A DNA stretch of 64,000 nt, from contig NZ_FQTQ01000059.1 of the NCBI RefSeq assembly GCF_900128525.1, positions 1 to 64,000 of the forward strand, given 5' to 3'. This DNA is from a methanotrophic endosymbiont of Bathymodiolus puteoserpentis (Logatchev) (lineage in GTDB: Bacteria; Pseudomonadota; Gammaproteobacteria; Methylococcales; Methylomonadaceae). The notes beneath the pieces were generated by a model. The model did not search any database. It worked only from the letters and a program-made list of their open reading frames with translations, and was not told where the DNA came from. Below are positions 18,409 through 27,999 of this stretch, piece by piece (within the stretch, counting starts at the first letter, position 1; the number at the start of each line of letters is the position of its first letter). The position numbers and the translations under genes are program-made.

Positions 18409-18978
18409 TTATACGAGTTTATATTTTTCTAAATAAACTGTACGTACAAACTTAGTAAATAACAAAATAGCTAAACTATAAATCAAAGTTGAACTCATAT
18501 AGTCAGGGTAATATTTTGCTACACGGCCTGTATATTCTATAAGAGACATTGCCGGAAATTTACCAGAAAGTAGATAAAAGCTACCGTTCGAAATAAGAAA
18601 TGCAATCGAACCTGCCGCAAATAAATAAACAACCTGATGACTTAAATCACTCGCATTCAGTTCACTGTACTTTGCACTCCAACGCCCTGCAAAAAACATC
18701 ACCGCATAAGTAGGAATTAAAAATATATAAGCCGGTGAGATACAATAATCACTGACCTGAAATTGACTAATCGCAACATAATCTAACAACGCCGCTTCTG
18801 TTAATAACACAGCAAAACTAGCGAGTCCTCCCGTAAAAATCCCCGCTAAATAAAATACTGCTAATGAAGCATCCGGCAATGTTATTGCACTACCAAAATG
18901 ATCAGAACGTGTTAATGCCATTAACATGGCTAAGGCAAAAATTGTTAAATATTTAGCATTCTGTTGTACCCAATTCAT
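18409..18978 (-). CDS. BtuM-like vitamin B12 uptake membrane protein
   Basis: The 189-residue protein has about six membrane helices and no obvious soluble domain. It lies nine bases behind btuB, under the same cobalamin riboswitch. Small integral membrane proteins of the BtuM family are S-component-like and can import cobalamin without an ECF energising module; a conserved cysteine near position 80 contacts the cobalt. Here Cys79, in SDYCISPAYIFLIPTYA, fits that position. The family call rests on context, size and this cysteine. An alternative is another B12- or cobalt-related permease. Confidence 0.6.
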   Translation of the reverse strand: MNWVQQNAKYLTIFALAMLMALTRSDHFGSAITLPDASLAVFYLAGIFTGGLASFAVLLTEAALLDYVAISQFQVSDYCISPAYIFLIPTYAVMFFAGRWSAKYSELNASDLSHQVVYLFAAGSIAFLISNGSFYLLSGKFPAMSLIEYTGRVAKYYPDYMSSTLIYSLAILLFTKFVRTVYLEKYKLV

Positions 18979-18987
18979 ATGAACCTC

Positions 18988-20832
18988 TTAGAGTGATGGT
19001 GCATAACGCAAATTAAAGAAAACAGTAACACCAGGCGTATTATAACCTGCTACTGTTTGATACTGAGTATTCAAGATATTTTTAACGGAACTTTGCAAAG
19101 TAAGGCTCTCGTAGAATGTGTATTCTGCTCTTAAATCCCATGTTACAAAACCGTCAATTCGATTAGTATTTTGCAAATCATCAAAACGTCGCCCTTCAAT
19201 ATTAAGACTACTACCAATGCTCGCTGCCCCTAATTGTCGATCTATATCCAAACGAAATGTGTGTTGTGCTCGCCTAGGCAAAACATTAGAAAAGCTTGCC
19301 GAATCCATGCTTTCAGGATTTAAGGCACTATAATTCATTTCTATATCAAACCCATACAACTGTCCACCAACAATAGCTTCGAGCCCCATGATACGTGCCT
19401 TACTGATATTATTAGGTGCAAAAATTGAGCTATCATAAGCAATCAAATTTTTGATATAGGTTAAATAACCATTGAGCGACCAGTGCCAAAAATCATGTTT
19501 ACCTCGCACGCCAACTTCATAACTTTCAGACTTTTCTGGGTTTAAAGTGTCATTACCAAAACCAGGGAAATATAACTCATTAAAGGTTGGTGCTTTAAAA
19601 GCCGTACCATATGAAGCTGAGACCAAAATACCATTATCAAATGCATAACCCCACGCAGCATTCCAAGTGCTAAATTGACCAAACTGCTGATTAAAATCAC
19701 TACGGTAGGCCAAAGTAATTTGATGATGTGCAAATTCACCTTGGTATTGCATAAATAAGGCATGATTATTACGCTTTGTTTTAGCAAAATCAGCATCACT
19801 TATCACCTTATCATTTTGAAAATCATAGCCTAAAGTAAGTAAATGATCAGGCGTTAATGTAAAATTATTCAGTGCTGAAAAAGAAACTCGATGTGTATTA
19901 AATAGGCCATTATTCTCCCCATTTAAATAGTTAGTCGATTCATCGCGGCTTTCTCCTCCCGTTAAGTCAATACGCCAAAAATCCAGTGTTTGTATGACTG
20001 CCTTACCGCCATAAACTAATTGCGTAAAATTATTCTTATAATGAGGTTCACCAGGCGTTGTAGGCGCGCCAAAAGCATCAAAATTACCATCATAGGCATT
20101 CTGCCCACCACTATACATAAGGTGACCTGATACAGTTAACCAGTCAGTAAACTGATAGCCAAGACGCGCTGCAGTTGCATAATTTTCATAACTATCGCGA
20201 TCCGGCTCATATAAATCATTGCGTGCATTAAAGCCCTGACTTTCTTCTTGACTTGCGCTAATACTATACCAAGCTTTATCAAGCTTACCATTAACAGCAG
20301 CTGCTACTTTATAATGCCCATAAGTACCCACACCCACAGAAACTTCAGGGCTAATACTCGATGCAGAAGTTGATATATTTCGGGTACGAATATTAATCCC
20401 CCCGCCAATGGCTCCAGCGCCGTATAAACTGGATTTTGGTCCTTTAATAATTTCAATCGAATCAATTTCGCTAATCGGCAAATACTGCCAAGCTTCAGTT
20501 CCTAATGTTGCTGAGCCCACACGAACACCATCAATTAAGACTAAGACATGACTAGAATTCGTACCGCGTAAAAAAACTGATGTAGCCTTCCCTAAACCAC
20601 CAGAATTAGTGATATTAACCCCTGCAATGCCACGCAAAGCCTGCTCAACACTATTGAATTGCTTGCGTTCAATATCTTGTCGAGTAATCACCGTACTTGA
20701 AACCAGCCGAGAATCTTGTTGACTGCGCGTTGCAGTAACCGTAATAGGAGTAAGAGCTAAAGTATCATCAGCATAAACTGATGCAGAAAGAGGAGCTAAT
20801 AAAAGAGGACTAACAATAAAAAATCTTTTCAT
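18988..20832 (-). CDS. btuB: TonB-dependent vitamin B12 receptor BtuB
   Basis: BtuB is the outer-membrane 22-strand barrel that takes up cobalamin using TonB energy. Starting at MKRFFIVSPLL (20832) gives 614 residues and a signal peptide ending near VYA; the longer reading upstream adds a poor N-terminus running into the riboswitch. A TonB box-like stretch LTPITVTATR begins the mature part. The plug domain includes RGTNSSHVLVLIDGVRVG and IEIIKGPKSSLYGAGAIGG. The barrel ends in an aromatic-rich strand, VTVFFNLRYAPSL. The cobalamin riboswitch directly upstream on the same strand supports B12 over other ligands. Confidence 0.92.
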   Translation of the reverse strand: MKRFFIVSPLLLAPLSASVYADDTLALTPITVTATRSQQDSRLVSSTVITRQDIERKQFNSVEQALRGIAGVNITNSGGLGKATSVFLRGTNSSHVLVLIDGVRVGSATLGTEAWQYLPISEIDSIEIIKGPKSSLYGAGAIGGGINIRTRNISTSASSISPEVSVGVGTYGHYKVAAAVNGKLDKAWYSISASQEESQGFNARNDLYEPDRDSYENYATAARLGYQFTDWLTVSGHLMYSGGQNAYDGNFDAFGAPTTPGEPHYKNNFTQLVYGGKAVIQTLDFWRIDLTGGESRDESTNYLNGENNGLFNTHRVSFSALNNFTLTPDHLLTLGYDFQNDKVISDADFAKTKRNNHALFMQYQGEFAHHQITLAYRSDFNQQFGQFSTWNAAWGYAFDNGILVSASYGTAFKAPTFNELYFPGFGNDTLNPEKSESYEVGVRGKHDFWHWSLNGYLTYIKNLIAYDSSIFAPNNISKARIMGLEAIVGGQLYGFDIEMNYSALNPESMDSASFSNVLPRRAQHTFRLDIDRQLGAASIGSSLNIEGRRFDDLQNTNRIDGFVTWDLRAEYTFYESLTLQSSVKNILNTQYQTVAGYNTPGVTVFFNLRYAPSL

Positions 20833-20949
20833 AATTTCCGCTGCGCCGCCCGCGCAAAAAAGTGTAAATACACAGGGAGGAAATAGAAAACGAACAAACA
20901 GCAATACAGGGCGATTCATTTCGTCAACAGCCCTCCGCTGCACCAAATA

Positions 20950-21110
20950 AATTTTCAGGCAGGTCTCCGGGCTTATAAGTATGGACTACTAAAATCATTA
21001 CCTTCCCATGCTAGGCACAGTGGTTACCGTTGATTTTAAACTTATCTACCGTTGCGGGGGCAGCGTTGGCATTGGCATAGAGCCGCACCAAACTTCCCTT
21101 TTAACCATCA
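20950..21110 (-). promoter_or_regulatory. Cobalamin riboswitch controlling btuB
   Basis: Read on the minus strand, the conserved cobalamin elements occur in order: gggaagtttggtgcgg, then gctgcccccgcaacggta, then ccactgtgcctagcatggg with gaagg, then agcccggagacctgcc near 20956. This is the known adenosyl/hydroxocobalamin aptamer layout. It lies about 120 bases before the btuB ATG. Bound cobalamin normally represses expression. Confidence 0.93.
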
Positions 21111-21433
21111 GGAGAGAGTGAACTTCCGTCAGGACCAGAAAATGAGCAGCTGATTCTACGTTAAAAATATTAAAAAGCAAATCATTATCACTACCAATAA
21201 GACAAACGCATTAAAATTAACTTTAACCTTATAATCAGTTAGTTAGGAAATGTTTTTTAAATACAAAAAACTTAACATTATAATTTATATATGTTTTTTT
21301 GTTTTAGTGCGTTTGCCCTGTCACTAACAACTAAATCAAAGAAAAATTAAGTAGAGCAAGCTATAATATAAATATGAAATGGCACATAAAAGTGCTATAA
21401 AAACTGATCATCCTAACTATATTACCTATAACT
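21111..21433. other. Divergent gene-free region between the B12 riboswitch and ygfZ
   Basis: This stretch is AT-rich and must hold the btuB promoter leftward and the ygfZ promoter rightward. I see no convincing reading frame and no strong inverted repeat in it. Confidence 0.5.
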
Positions 21434-22351
21434 ATGCACGCTGACTGGATCGCCTACTTAAACACGCAAAATCTATCTGACCAATTACCTGCCAATGATC
21501 AGGCGATTATCGCGTCACTGAGTCATTTAGCCGTGTTATCAATAAGCGGTAAAGATGCTGCCACTTTTTTACAAGGGCAAACGACTTGTGATATTAAGAC
21601 TTTAGTTGATTCTGAGCCTAAATTAGGTGCCTATTGCAATGCAAAAGGTCGCACTATTAGCACTTTTATCATTATCAAATTACAAGACACTTATCAACTG
21701 ATTTTAACCAGTGATTTATTAGAAGCTGTTAGAAAAAAACTACAGATGTATGTGCTACGCTCCGACGTGCAATTAACTGACTTAAGTGAGCAGTTATGTA
21801 TTATTGGTACGCACAATATTGAACTGACTGCGCAAGCGAATTTATACCCTTATCTGCAACAAAGTCATCGTTATTTGTTTATTGCCGATCCAGCTCAAGC
21901 GCAAATATTCTGCACAGAATTACAGGAAAAACACACGGCTCACTTTATTAATGCAGATACTTGGCTAGGCTTGGATATTCAAGCCGGTATTCCTTGGTTA
22001 TTTGCAGAAACAACTGAAAAATTTGTTCCACAAATGCTTAATTTAGATAAATTAGAGGCGATAAGCTTTACTAAAGGTTGTTATACCGGACAAGAAATTG
22101 TTGCTCGCACTCATTATTTAGGAAAAAACAAACGCGCTATGTACAGTGCGAGTTGCACCACTGAAGACATAATTCATAGAGGCTGTAGTATTTCAGACTC
22201 AGACAACCAAGAAGCCGATATAGGTACAGTCATCTTATCCGCCAAACAAGATGACAGAACTCAATTATTGCTTGTTTTAAAAGACCAAGCCATAACAGCA
22301 AAAAATCTACAGCTTAATAATCAAAATCACGATAAAATCAGCCTTAATTAA
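21434..22351 (+). CDS. ygfZ: tRNA-modifying / Fe-S protein repair factor YgfZ
   Basis: YgfZ is a folate-binding relative of the glycine cleavage T protein that supports a subset of iron-sulfur enzymes such as MiaB. The 305-residue protein shows the family signature KGCYTGQEIVAR near residue 215, including the essential cysteine, preceded by a folate-binding GcvT-like core (FLQGQTTCDI near 47). The length is normal. It is followed closely by an HDOD gene on the same strand. Confidence 0.9.
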   Translation: MHADWIAYLNTQNLSDQLPANDQAIIASLSHLAVLSISGKDAATFLQGQTTCDIKTLVDSEPKLGAYCNAKGRTISTFIIIKLQDTYQLILTSDLLEAVRKKLQMYVLRSDVQLTDLSEQLCIIGTHNIELTAQANLYPYLQQSHRYLFIADPAQAQIFCTELQEKHTAHFINADTWLGLDIQAGIPWLFAETTEKFVPQMLNLDKLEAISFTKGCYTGQEIVARTHYLGKNKRAMYSASCTTEDIIHRGCSISDSDNQEADIGTVILSAKQDDRTQLLLVLKDQAITAKNLQLNNQNHDKISLN

Positions 22352-22416
22352 TCAATGGCTGGATGGGTTCTTTATGCAAATTTTAAAAATCATTCAACAC
22401 AGATACAAAAATCACT

Positions 22417-23262
22417 ATGCAATTTAAAAGTGTTAAAGATTTCTTGGTTCATGTACAAACAGAAATAGATGCAAACCGCCTAATATTACCAACGTTGCCA
22501 GACATTGCTTTAAAAGTGCGTGATATTGTATCTAAAGGGGATGCTTCAGCATCAGAACTAGCGAATATGATTGTCACTGATGCTGCTCTGTCAGCGCGTT
22601 TAATACAAGTCGCTAACAGCCCTTTATACCGCGGCACAAAAGAAGTTAAAAATATACAAATGGCCGTTTCTAGGTTGGGTAACAACACTATTAAAACCTT
22701 AATTACCAGTCTTGTTATGCAACAAATGTTTACCCCGAGCTCTAAATTATTAGAATCGGAATTTAAGAAAAATTGGGAAGCAAGTGTTAATGTCTCTTCT
22801 ATTTGTCGCGCCTTAGTGACATTTGTTCCCCACTTAAATCCCGATGAGGCAATGTTAGCAGGCTTAATTCATCAAATTGGAAAATTGCCTATTTTAATGC
22901 TGGTGGAAAATATCCCTGAGTTCAGAGACAGCCCTACTCGCTTAGATAAATTACTAGAAAAAGCCCACCCTCCGATTGGTAAGATTATTATGGATACGTG
23001 GTCTTTTCCTGAAGAGCTTAAAGGTGTTGCCTCAGAATATGTAAACTTTCAACGAGATTCTGGTCTTAAAGCCGACTATGTTGATGTTGTCCAAGTTGCT
23101 TTTTTGCAAAGTATTGTCGGCACGGATCACCCTGCTTGTCGTATTGACTGGTCTACAGTGAAGGCTTTTGATAAACTCGGTCTCGCTCCTAATGCAGATA
23201 TTCTTGAAATTGAAGGAATATCTGAAGAAATTGAATTAGCACAATCTATAATATCATTCTAA
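22417..23262 (+). CDS. HDOD domain signalling protein
   Basis: The 281 residues form one HDOD domain (a catalytically inactive HD-related fold) from about 20 to 215, with LPTLPDIALKVRDIV and TDAALSARLIQVANSPLY at the start and the AGLIHQIGKLPIL region near 150. HDOD proteins act in signal transduction and stress regulation; the partner is unknown here. The stop codon overlaps the start of the heme A synthase gene by one base, so co-translation is likely. Confidence 0.85.
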   Translation: MQFKSVKDFLVHVQTEIDANRLILPTLPDIALKVRDIVSKGDASASELANMIVTDAALSARLIQVANSPLYRGTKEVKNIQMAVSRLGNNTIKTLITSLVMQQMFTPSSKLLESEFKKNWEASVNVSSICRALVTFVPHLNPDEAMLAGLIHQIGKLPILMLVENIPEFRDSPTRLDKLLEKAHPPIGKIIMDTWSFPEELKGVASEYVNFQRDSGLKADYVDVVQVAFLQSIVGTDHPACRIDWSTVKAFDKLGLAPNADILEIEGISEEIELAQSIISF

Positions 23263-24251
23263 TGAATACTGAAACTGCACGGCATTTTAGACGTTTAGGT
23301 ACGCTTACTATCTTTGCTGTTTACTTTGTCATTCTAGTAGGCGGCATTGTTCGTGCCTCTGGTGCTGGTATGGGTTGCCCTGATTGGCCTACTTGCTTTG
23401 GACAGCTTATTCCACCCACTAGCGAAGCTGAATTACCGGAAAACTATCATGAAAAATACGCCGTCGGCTATGCTAATACCGATTTCAATGTTGTTAAAAC
23501 ATGGACGGAATATCTTAACCGCTTAACCGGCGTCACCATCGGTTTTCTGATTTTTTTAACGCTTTGGGCTTCCCGAGCCTATTTAAAAACTGATAAAGCT
23601 GTTTTTTATTTATCCTTATCCGTATTTTTACTGGTTGGCTTTCAAGGTTGGTTGGGCTCGGTGGTCGTTAAAACACACTTGCATCCACTTATGATTACAG
23701 CCCACATGCTGTTAGCATTATTTATTGTCGCGCTCTTAATTTATGCCATTGCACGCTCTCAAAGTGACTCCTTACAGCAAATTGATATTAGCCAATTACC
23801 CAGTCGTTTTAAGACAGTTCTAATCGTTGCTATGGGGTTCACGTTACTCCAAGTAGCTATGGGCACTCAAGTTAGAGAAGCCGTGGATTTAATTGCTGTA
23901 CATCATAATTATATTAACCGTGAATATTGGCGTGATAGTTTTCCTATTATCTTTTATGTACATCGCTCATTCTCAGCTGTTATTTTATTCACTAACTTAT
24001 GGTTAGCTTGGAAAATTTATCAATCAGTCAATAAAAATAATCTATTGCGACGCCTAGCTTACGCCTTAGTTGGGCTTATTATTACTGCGATTTTGGCAGG
24101 CGTATCTTTAGATCGATTAGGAATGCCGCCGGTCGCTCAACCTATTCACTTACTAATGGCGAATTTAATTTTTGGCATACAGTTTTTCATCTTTATTTGT
24201 ATCCGTTATGCAGCTAAAAAGCCTTCAGTCATAGCAACGCCTCAGACATAA
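23262..24251 (+). CDS. ctaA: Heme A synthase (COX15/CtaA family)
   Basis: This inner-membrane enzyme oxidises the heme O methyl group to make heme A for cytochrome aa3-type oxidases. The 329-residue protein has eight predicted helices. The GIVRASGAGMGCPDWPTCFG motif near residues 28-47, with two cysteines, is typical of the family. Histidines in HLHPLMITAHM and FYVHRSF, and in PIHLLMANL, are candidate heme ligands. Its presence implies an aa3-type terminal oxidase elsewhere in the genome, since no cox genes adjoin. The long insert after the cysteine motif (about 48-85) recalls the variants found in Bacteroidetes and some gammaproteobacteria. Confidence 0.92.
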   Translation: MNTETARHFRRLGTLTIFAVYFVILVGGIVRASGAGMGCPDWPTCFGQLIPPTSEAELPENYHEKYAVGYANTDFNVVKTWTEYLNRLTGVTIGFLIFLTLWASRAYLKTDKAVFYLSLSVFLLVGFQGWLGSVVVKTHLHPLMITAHMLLALFIVALLIYAIARSQSDSLQQIDISQLPSRFKTVLIVAMGFTLLQVAMGTQVREAVDLIAVHHNYINREYWRDSFPIIFYVHRSFSAVILFTNLWLAWKIYQSVNKNNLLRRLAYALVGLIITAILAGVSLDRLGMPPVAQPIHLLMANLIFGIQFFIFICIRYAAKKPSVIATPQT

Positions 24252-24346
24252 AAAGTCATATTTTCTTATAAGCCTTCGATGTATTCACAAATCTAAATAG
24301 TCCCCGTGTATAAATAGCCCATTCAAATTTACCTTAGAGACAAGCT

Positions 24347-26494
24347 ATGTTAAAAATAATTTTACGTTGGATACTGACTTTAATATTTAAAATAGAAGTA
24401 AAAGGTTTAGAAAATTATAAAAAAGCGGGGGATCGGGTACTTATTATTGCCAATCACAGTTCCTTTCTAGACCCTTTATTATTGGGTGTATTCTTACCCG
24501 GTAAAGTTACTTTCGCCATTAACACTCAAATTGCTAAACGCTGGTGGCTCAAGCCTCTTATTAATTTAACAGGGTTCTTTCCAATGGATCCAACCCACCC
24601 ATTATCATTAAAAAACTTAATCCATCACCTACAAAAACCAAGTCATACTGTTCTTTTCCCTGAGGGTAGAATTACGGTTACCGGCTCTTTAATGAAGGTT
24701 TATGACGGCACCGGTATGGTCGCAGATAAATCAGGGGCAACTATTTTACCGGTACGTATTGAAGGTGCTCAGTTCACCCATTTTTCACGTTTACAAAACA
24801 TTGTTCGCTTACGTTTCTTCCCTAAAATTACCCTACAAATACTACCTCCAACCAAAGTCATAGTCGCTAAAGAACTCAGAGGAAAAAAACGTCGCCATGC
24901 CTGTGGTTTAGTATTAACGGATATTATGACCGATATGATGTTTACCACCAGTCATTATCAACAAACACTTTTTTCTGCACTAATAGAAGCTAGAAGCATA
25001 CATGGCGGAAAACATACCGTAGCCGAAGATTTGGATCGCCAACCTTTATCTTACAACACGCTTATTACACGTAGTATTGCGATTGGTAACGCACTAAGCA
25101 AGCTCACCCAAAAAAATGAGAATGTTGGTATATTTCTCCCTAATAGCACAAAAACACTTAATGTCGTCTTAGGTTTACAGCTCTATGATCGCGTACCTGC
25201 TATGTTGAATTATACCACTGGCGCTAGCGGCATGCTTTCGGCTTGCCACACGGCAAAAGTGAGCACTGTATTAACTTCACGACGTTTTATTGAACTCGGA
25301 AAATTTGCTCAAGATGCGGCGCAATTAGCCGACAACATAAACCTTGTTTATTTAGAAGATTTAGGCAAAAAAATCAGCAGTCTAGACAAGTTAAAAGCCC
25401 TTATACAAGCAAAAACAGCATACTTATGGTATCCACGCGCTCAGCATAACCCTGATAGCCCTGCAGTCGTCCTATTTACCTCAGGATCAGAAGGTGCTCC
25501 TAAAGGTGTTGTTTTATCGCATAGCAATATCCTTGCGAACCACAAACAAGTAGCTGCGCGTATCAATTTCAATGCCCAAGATACCGTACTCAATTTTTTA
25601 CCCATGTTCCATTCTTTTGGCTTTACTGTCGGCACTATGCTGCCTATTATGAATGGCATGACCACCTTCTTTTACCCTTCGCCTCTGCACTACAGCATCA
25701 TTCCAGAAATCGCTTACGATATTAATGCCACTATTATGTTTGGCACCAATACCTTCTTAGCGGCTTACGGTAAAAAAGCACATGTTTATGATTTTTATAA
25801 TATCCGTTATGTCGTGGCAGGCGCAGAAAAGTTGCATGAAAACACGCGCCATCTTTGGGCTGAAAAATTTGGCATTCGGATTTTAGAAGGTTATGGAGCG
25901 ACTGAAACAGGCCCCGTTGCTGCTGTTAATACTCCGATGTTTTATAAATCAGGCACTGTTGGTCGTTTACTACCCAATATGCAATATAAACTCGAACATA
26001 TTCCTGGCATTGAAGGTGCGGGCAAACTCCACCTCTATGGTGAAAACATCATGCAAGGCTACCTGCTTGCAGATAATCCAGGTAAATTAATTCCCCCAAG
26101 TTCAATCTATGGCGCAGGATGGTATGACACTGGCGATATTGCCAGTGTTGATAAAGAAAAATATATCACCATTAAAGGGCGCAGTAAGCGCTTCGCAAAA
26201 ATTAGTGGCGAAATGGTATCTTTAACTGCGACCGAACAATTGATTACAAATATTTGGCCTGACGCCCAACATATAGTCGTCAGTATTCCTGATGAGAAAA
26301 AAGGCGAACAGTTAGTCCTGATTACGACACAAGAAAATATCACTAGCAAAGAATTGATGCAAAAAGCACAAGGCGTTGCTAGCATTAGTTTACCTAAAAA
26401 ATTCATTACTGTAGAAAAACTACCTGTACTAGCCACTGGGAAAGTCAATTATCCAACGGTAACCCAACTAGCACTGGATCATTTCAAAACTTAA
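24347..26494 (+). CDS. aas: Bifunctional acyl-ACP synthetase / lysophospholipid acyltransferase Aas
   Basis: Aas activates fatty acids onto acyl carrier protein and re-acylates 2-acyl-glycerophosphoethanolamine at the inner membrane. The 715 residues hold an N-terminal PlsC acyltransferase domain with NHSSFLDPLLLG (HX4D, about 36-47) and FPEGRIT (about 104). The AMP-forming ligase domain follows from about 205, with FTSGSEGAPKGVVLSHSN near 376 and GYGATETGPVAAVN near 515. The order and length match E. coli Aas. An M48 lipoprotein gene follows nine bases after the stop, so the two may be co-transcribed. Confidence 0.93.
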   Translation: MLKIILRWILTLIFKIEVKGLENYKKAGDRVLIIANHSSFLDPLLLGVFLPGKVTFAINTQIAKRWWLKPLINLTGFFPMDPTHPLSLKNLIHHLQKPSHTVLFPEGRITVTGSLMKVYDGTGMVADKSGATILPVRIEGAQFTHFSRLQNIVRLRFFPKITLQILPPTKVIVAKELRGKKRRHACGLVLTDIMTDMMFTTSHYQQTLFSALIEARSIHGGKHTVAEDLDRQPLSYNTLITRSIAIGNALSKLTQKNENVGIFLPNSTKTLNVVLGLQLYDRVPAMLNYTTGASGMLSACHTAKVSTVLTSRRFIELGKFAQDAAQLADNINLVYLEDLGKKISSLDKLKALIQAKTAYLWYPRAQHNPDSPAVVLFTSGSEGAPKGVVLSHSNILANHKQVAARINFNAQDTVLNFLPMFHSFGFTVGTMLPIMNGMTTFFYPSPLHYSIIPEIAYDINATIMFGTNTFLAAYGKKAHVYDFYNIRYVVAGAEKLHENTRHLWAEKFGIRILEGYGATETGPVAAVNTPMFYKSGTVGRLLPNMQYKLEHIPGIEGAGKLHLYGENIMQGYLLADNPGKLIPPSSIYGAGWYDTGDIASVDKEKYITIKGRSKRFAKISGEMVSLTATEQLITNIWPDAQHIVVSIPDEKKGEQLVLITTQENITSKELMQKAQGVASISLPKKFITVEKLPVLATGKVNYPTVTQLALDHFKT

Positions 26495-26502
26495 AATAAC
26501 CC

Positions 26503-27285
26503 ATGAAAAAGATTACCCTCTTAATTTATATATTACCTTTATTAACCGCATGCGCAACTAGCCCACTAGGACGTAGTCAGCTAATCTTAATGCCTGACGA
26601 TGAAATCAACACGATGGGCGTACAAGCTTTCACCCAAATAAAAGAAAAACAGCCTACTAGCAAAAATAAAACAGCCAATGATTTTGTTAACTGTGTTGCC
26701 AACGCCTTACTAAAAGAGGTAGGAGGTGACTGGGAGCTTGTTGTCTTTGAAGATAAGACTGCCAATGCCTTCGCCTTGCCTGGCAATAAAATTGGCGTAC
26801 ATACTGGGTTAATTGATTTAGTCGACAATGCTGACCAGTTAGCTGCCGTTATCGGCCATGAGATTGGCCACGTCTTAGCCCACCACGGTAATGAACGCAT
26901 GTCTCAAGAAATGGCTGTGCAACAAAGCTTATCCATTACGCAAGCTATTTTTGCCCCGACATCCACACTCGGACAAACAGCAATGAGCGCTCTAGGTCTA
27001 GGGGCTCAATATGGTGTCGTATTACCCTTTAGTCGTTTACACGAAAGTGAAGCGGATATTATTGGCCTGAATTTAATGGCTCAAGCTGGATTTAACCCTC
27101 AAGAAAGTATTAATTTATGGGTAAAAATGGGGCAAGCAAGCGCAGGTCAAAATCCACCTGAATTCATGTCTACTCACCCCACAAGTAGCACCCGCATTAA
27201 AGATTTAAAGAAAAATATGCCTCAAGCACTACAAACTCAGAAAGCAGCCATAGCAGCTGGAAAAAGACCTCAGTGTGTAAAATAA
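26503..27285 (+). CDS. M48 family metalloprotease, lipoprotein
   Basis: A lipoprotein signal with lipobox LLTAC (Cys17) predicts periplasmic membrane anchoring. The 260-residue protein carries the zinc motif HEIGHVLAHH near residue 120 and the third ligand in RLHESEADIIGL near 183. It resembles LoiP/YcaL-type M48 peptidases, which take part in envelope protein quality control. It directly follows aas. Length and active-site residues are complete, so it should be active. Confidence 0.9.
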   Translation: MKKITLLIYILPLLTACATSPLGRSQLILMPDDEINTMGVQAFTQIKEKQPTSKNKTANDFVNCVANALLKEVGGDWELVVFEDKTANAFALPGNKIGVHTGLIDLVDNADQLAAVIGHEIGHVLAHHGNERMSQEMAVQQSLSITQAIFAPTSTLGQTAMSALGLGAQYGVVLPFSRLHESEADIIGLNLMAQAGFNPQESINLWVKMGQASAGQNPPEFMSTHPTSSTRIKDLKKNMPQALQTQKAAIAAGKRPQCVK

Positions 27286-27422
27286 TAACTTTTAGCAGTC
27301 AGCGACTAGTGCAGTAGTCGCCACAAAACTATAAGGCTAGTTAATTTAAAAATAATTTTTAAAAGTAATGTTACACACTTTATTAGCAGTTTCCTCGTCT
27401 AAAAATATTTTGGCCCAAATTA

Positions 27423-27776
27423 TTACAGCAAAATTTGACGCGTCTTTCTATGAAAAGCATGAATCTTCTGCTCTATTTTTACATCTATCATCTTATTCGG
27501 AGCACAGCCATTAGGGCAAGGTAAGCTTTTCGTCGTGCCAAAAAGACGACAAATTAAAGGGCGCTCTTCATAAACTTCACAACCATGCTCACCTAAATAA
27601 GGACAGCTCCACTTTGCTAATGCTTGCTCATGCTCGGCATCACTTTTAGCAGGCAATCTGGCCACTTCATTTGAAGATGCTGTTACGGGGCCACAGCAAT
27701 CATGGCAACCTGGTGTACAAGCAAATGCTGGAATATTTTTACGAAAAAAGTGGATCTGTAAATCATTTTTAATCAT
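27423..27776 (-). CDS. YkgJ family cysteine cluster protein
   Basis: The 117-residue protein has the eight-cysteine pattern of the YkgJ/UPF0153 family: ACTPGCHDCCGP near residue 18, CPYLGEHGCEVYEERPLICRLFG in the middle (50-75), and CPNGC near 82. These cysteines probably bind zinc or an iron-sulfur cluster; the biological role is not established. It stands alone between the M48 protease and GTPase genes. Confidence 0.88.
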   Translation of the reverse strand: MIKNDLQIHFFRKNIPAFACTPGCHDCCGPVTASSNEVARLPAKSDAEHEQALAKWSCPYLGEHGCEVYEERPLICRLFGTTKSLPCPNGCAPNKMIDVKIEQKIHAFHRKTRQILL

Positions 27777-27999
27777 CTATCTTCCTTATTTTCCTATATA
27801 AAGGATCTCTGATTGATCATCCACAAGCTTCAGCGACCTTGGAAATATTCTTAAAATTAAATAGCTTGCTTTTATAGGTCGTATATAGCTTACGCCCTAT
27901 AAAAAGCAATTACTCCAGCCCTGTCTGTTTAAACCCTAAGCTCTACGCCGTCTCCATAACAGCCTACTGAAAAGCCTGAAAATCTACATAATCAGGAAA

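Noticed and set aside
27302-27321. Short hairpin gcgacta / tagtcgc as terminator of the M48 gene
   Set aside because: Seven-base stem with no T-tract; too weak to call.
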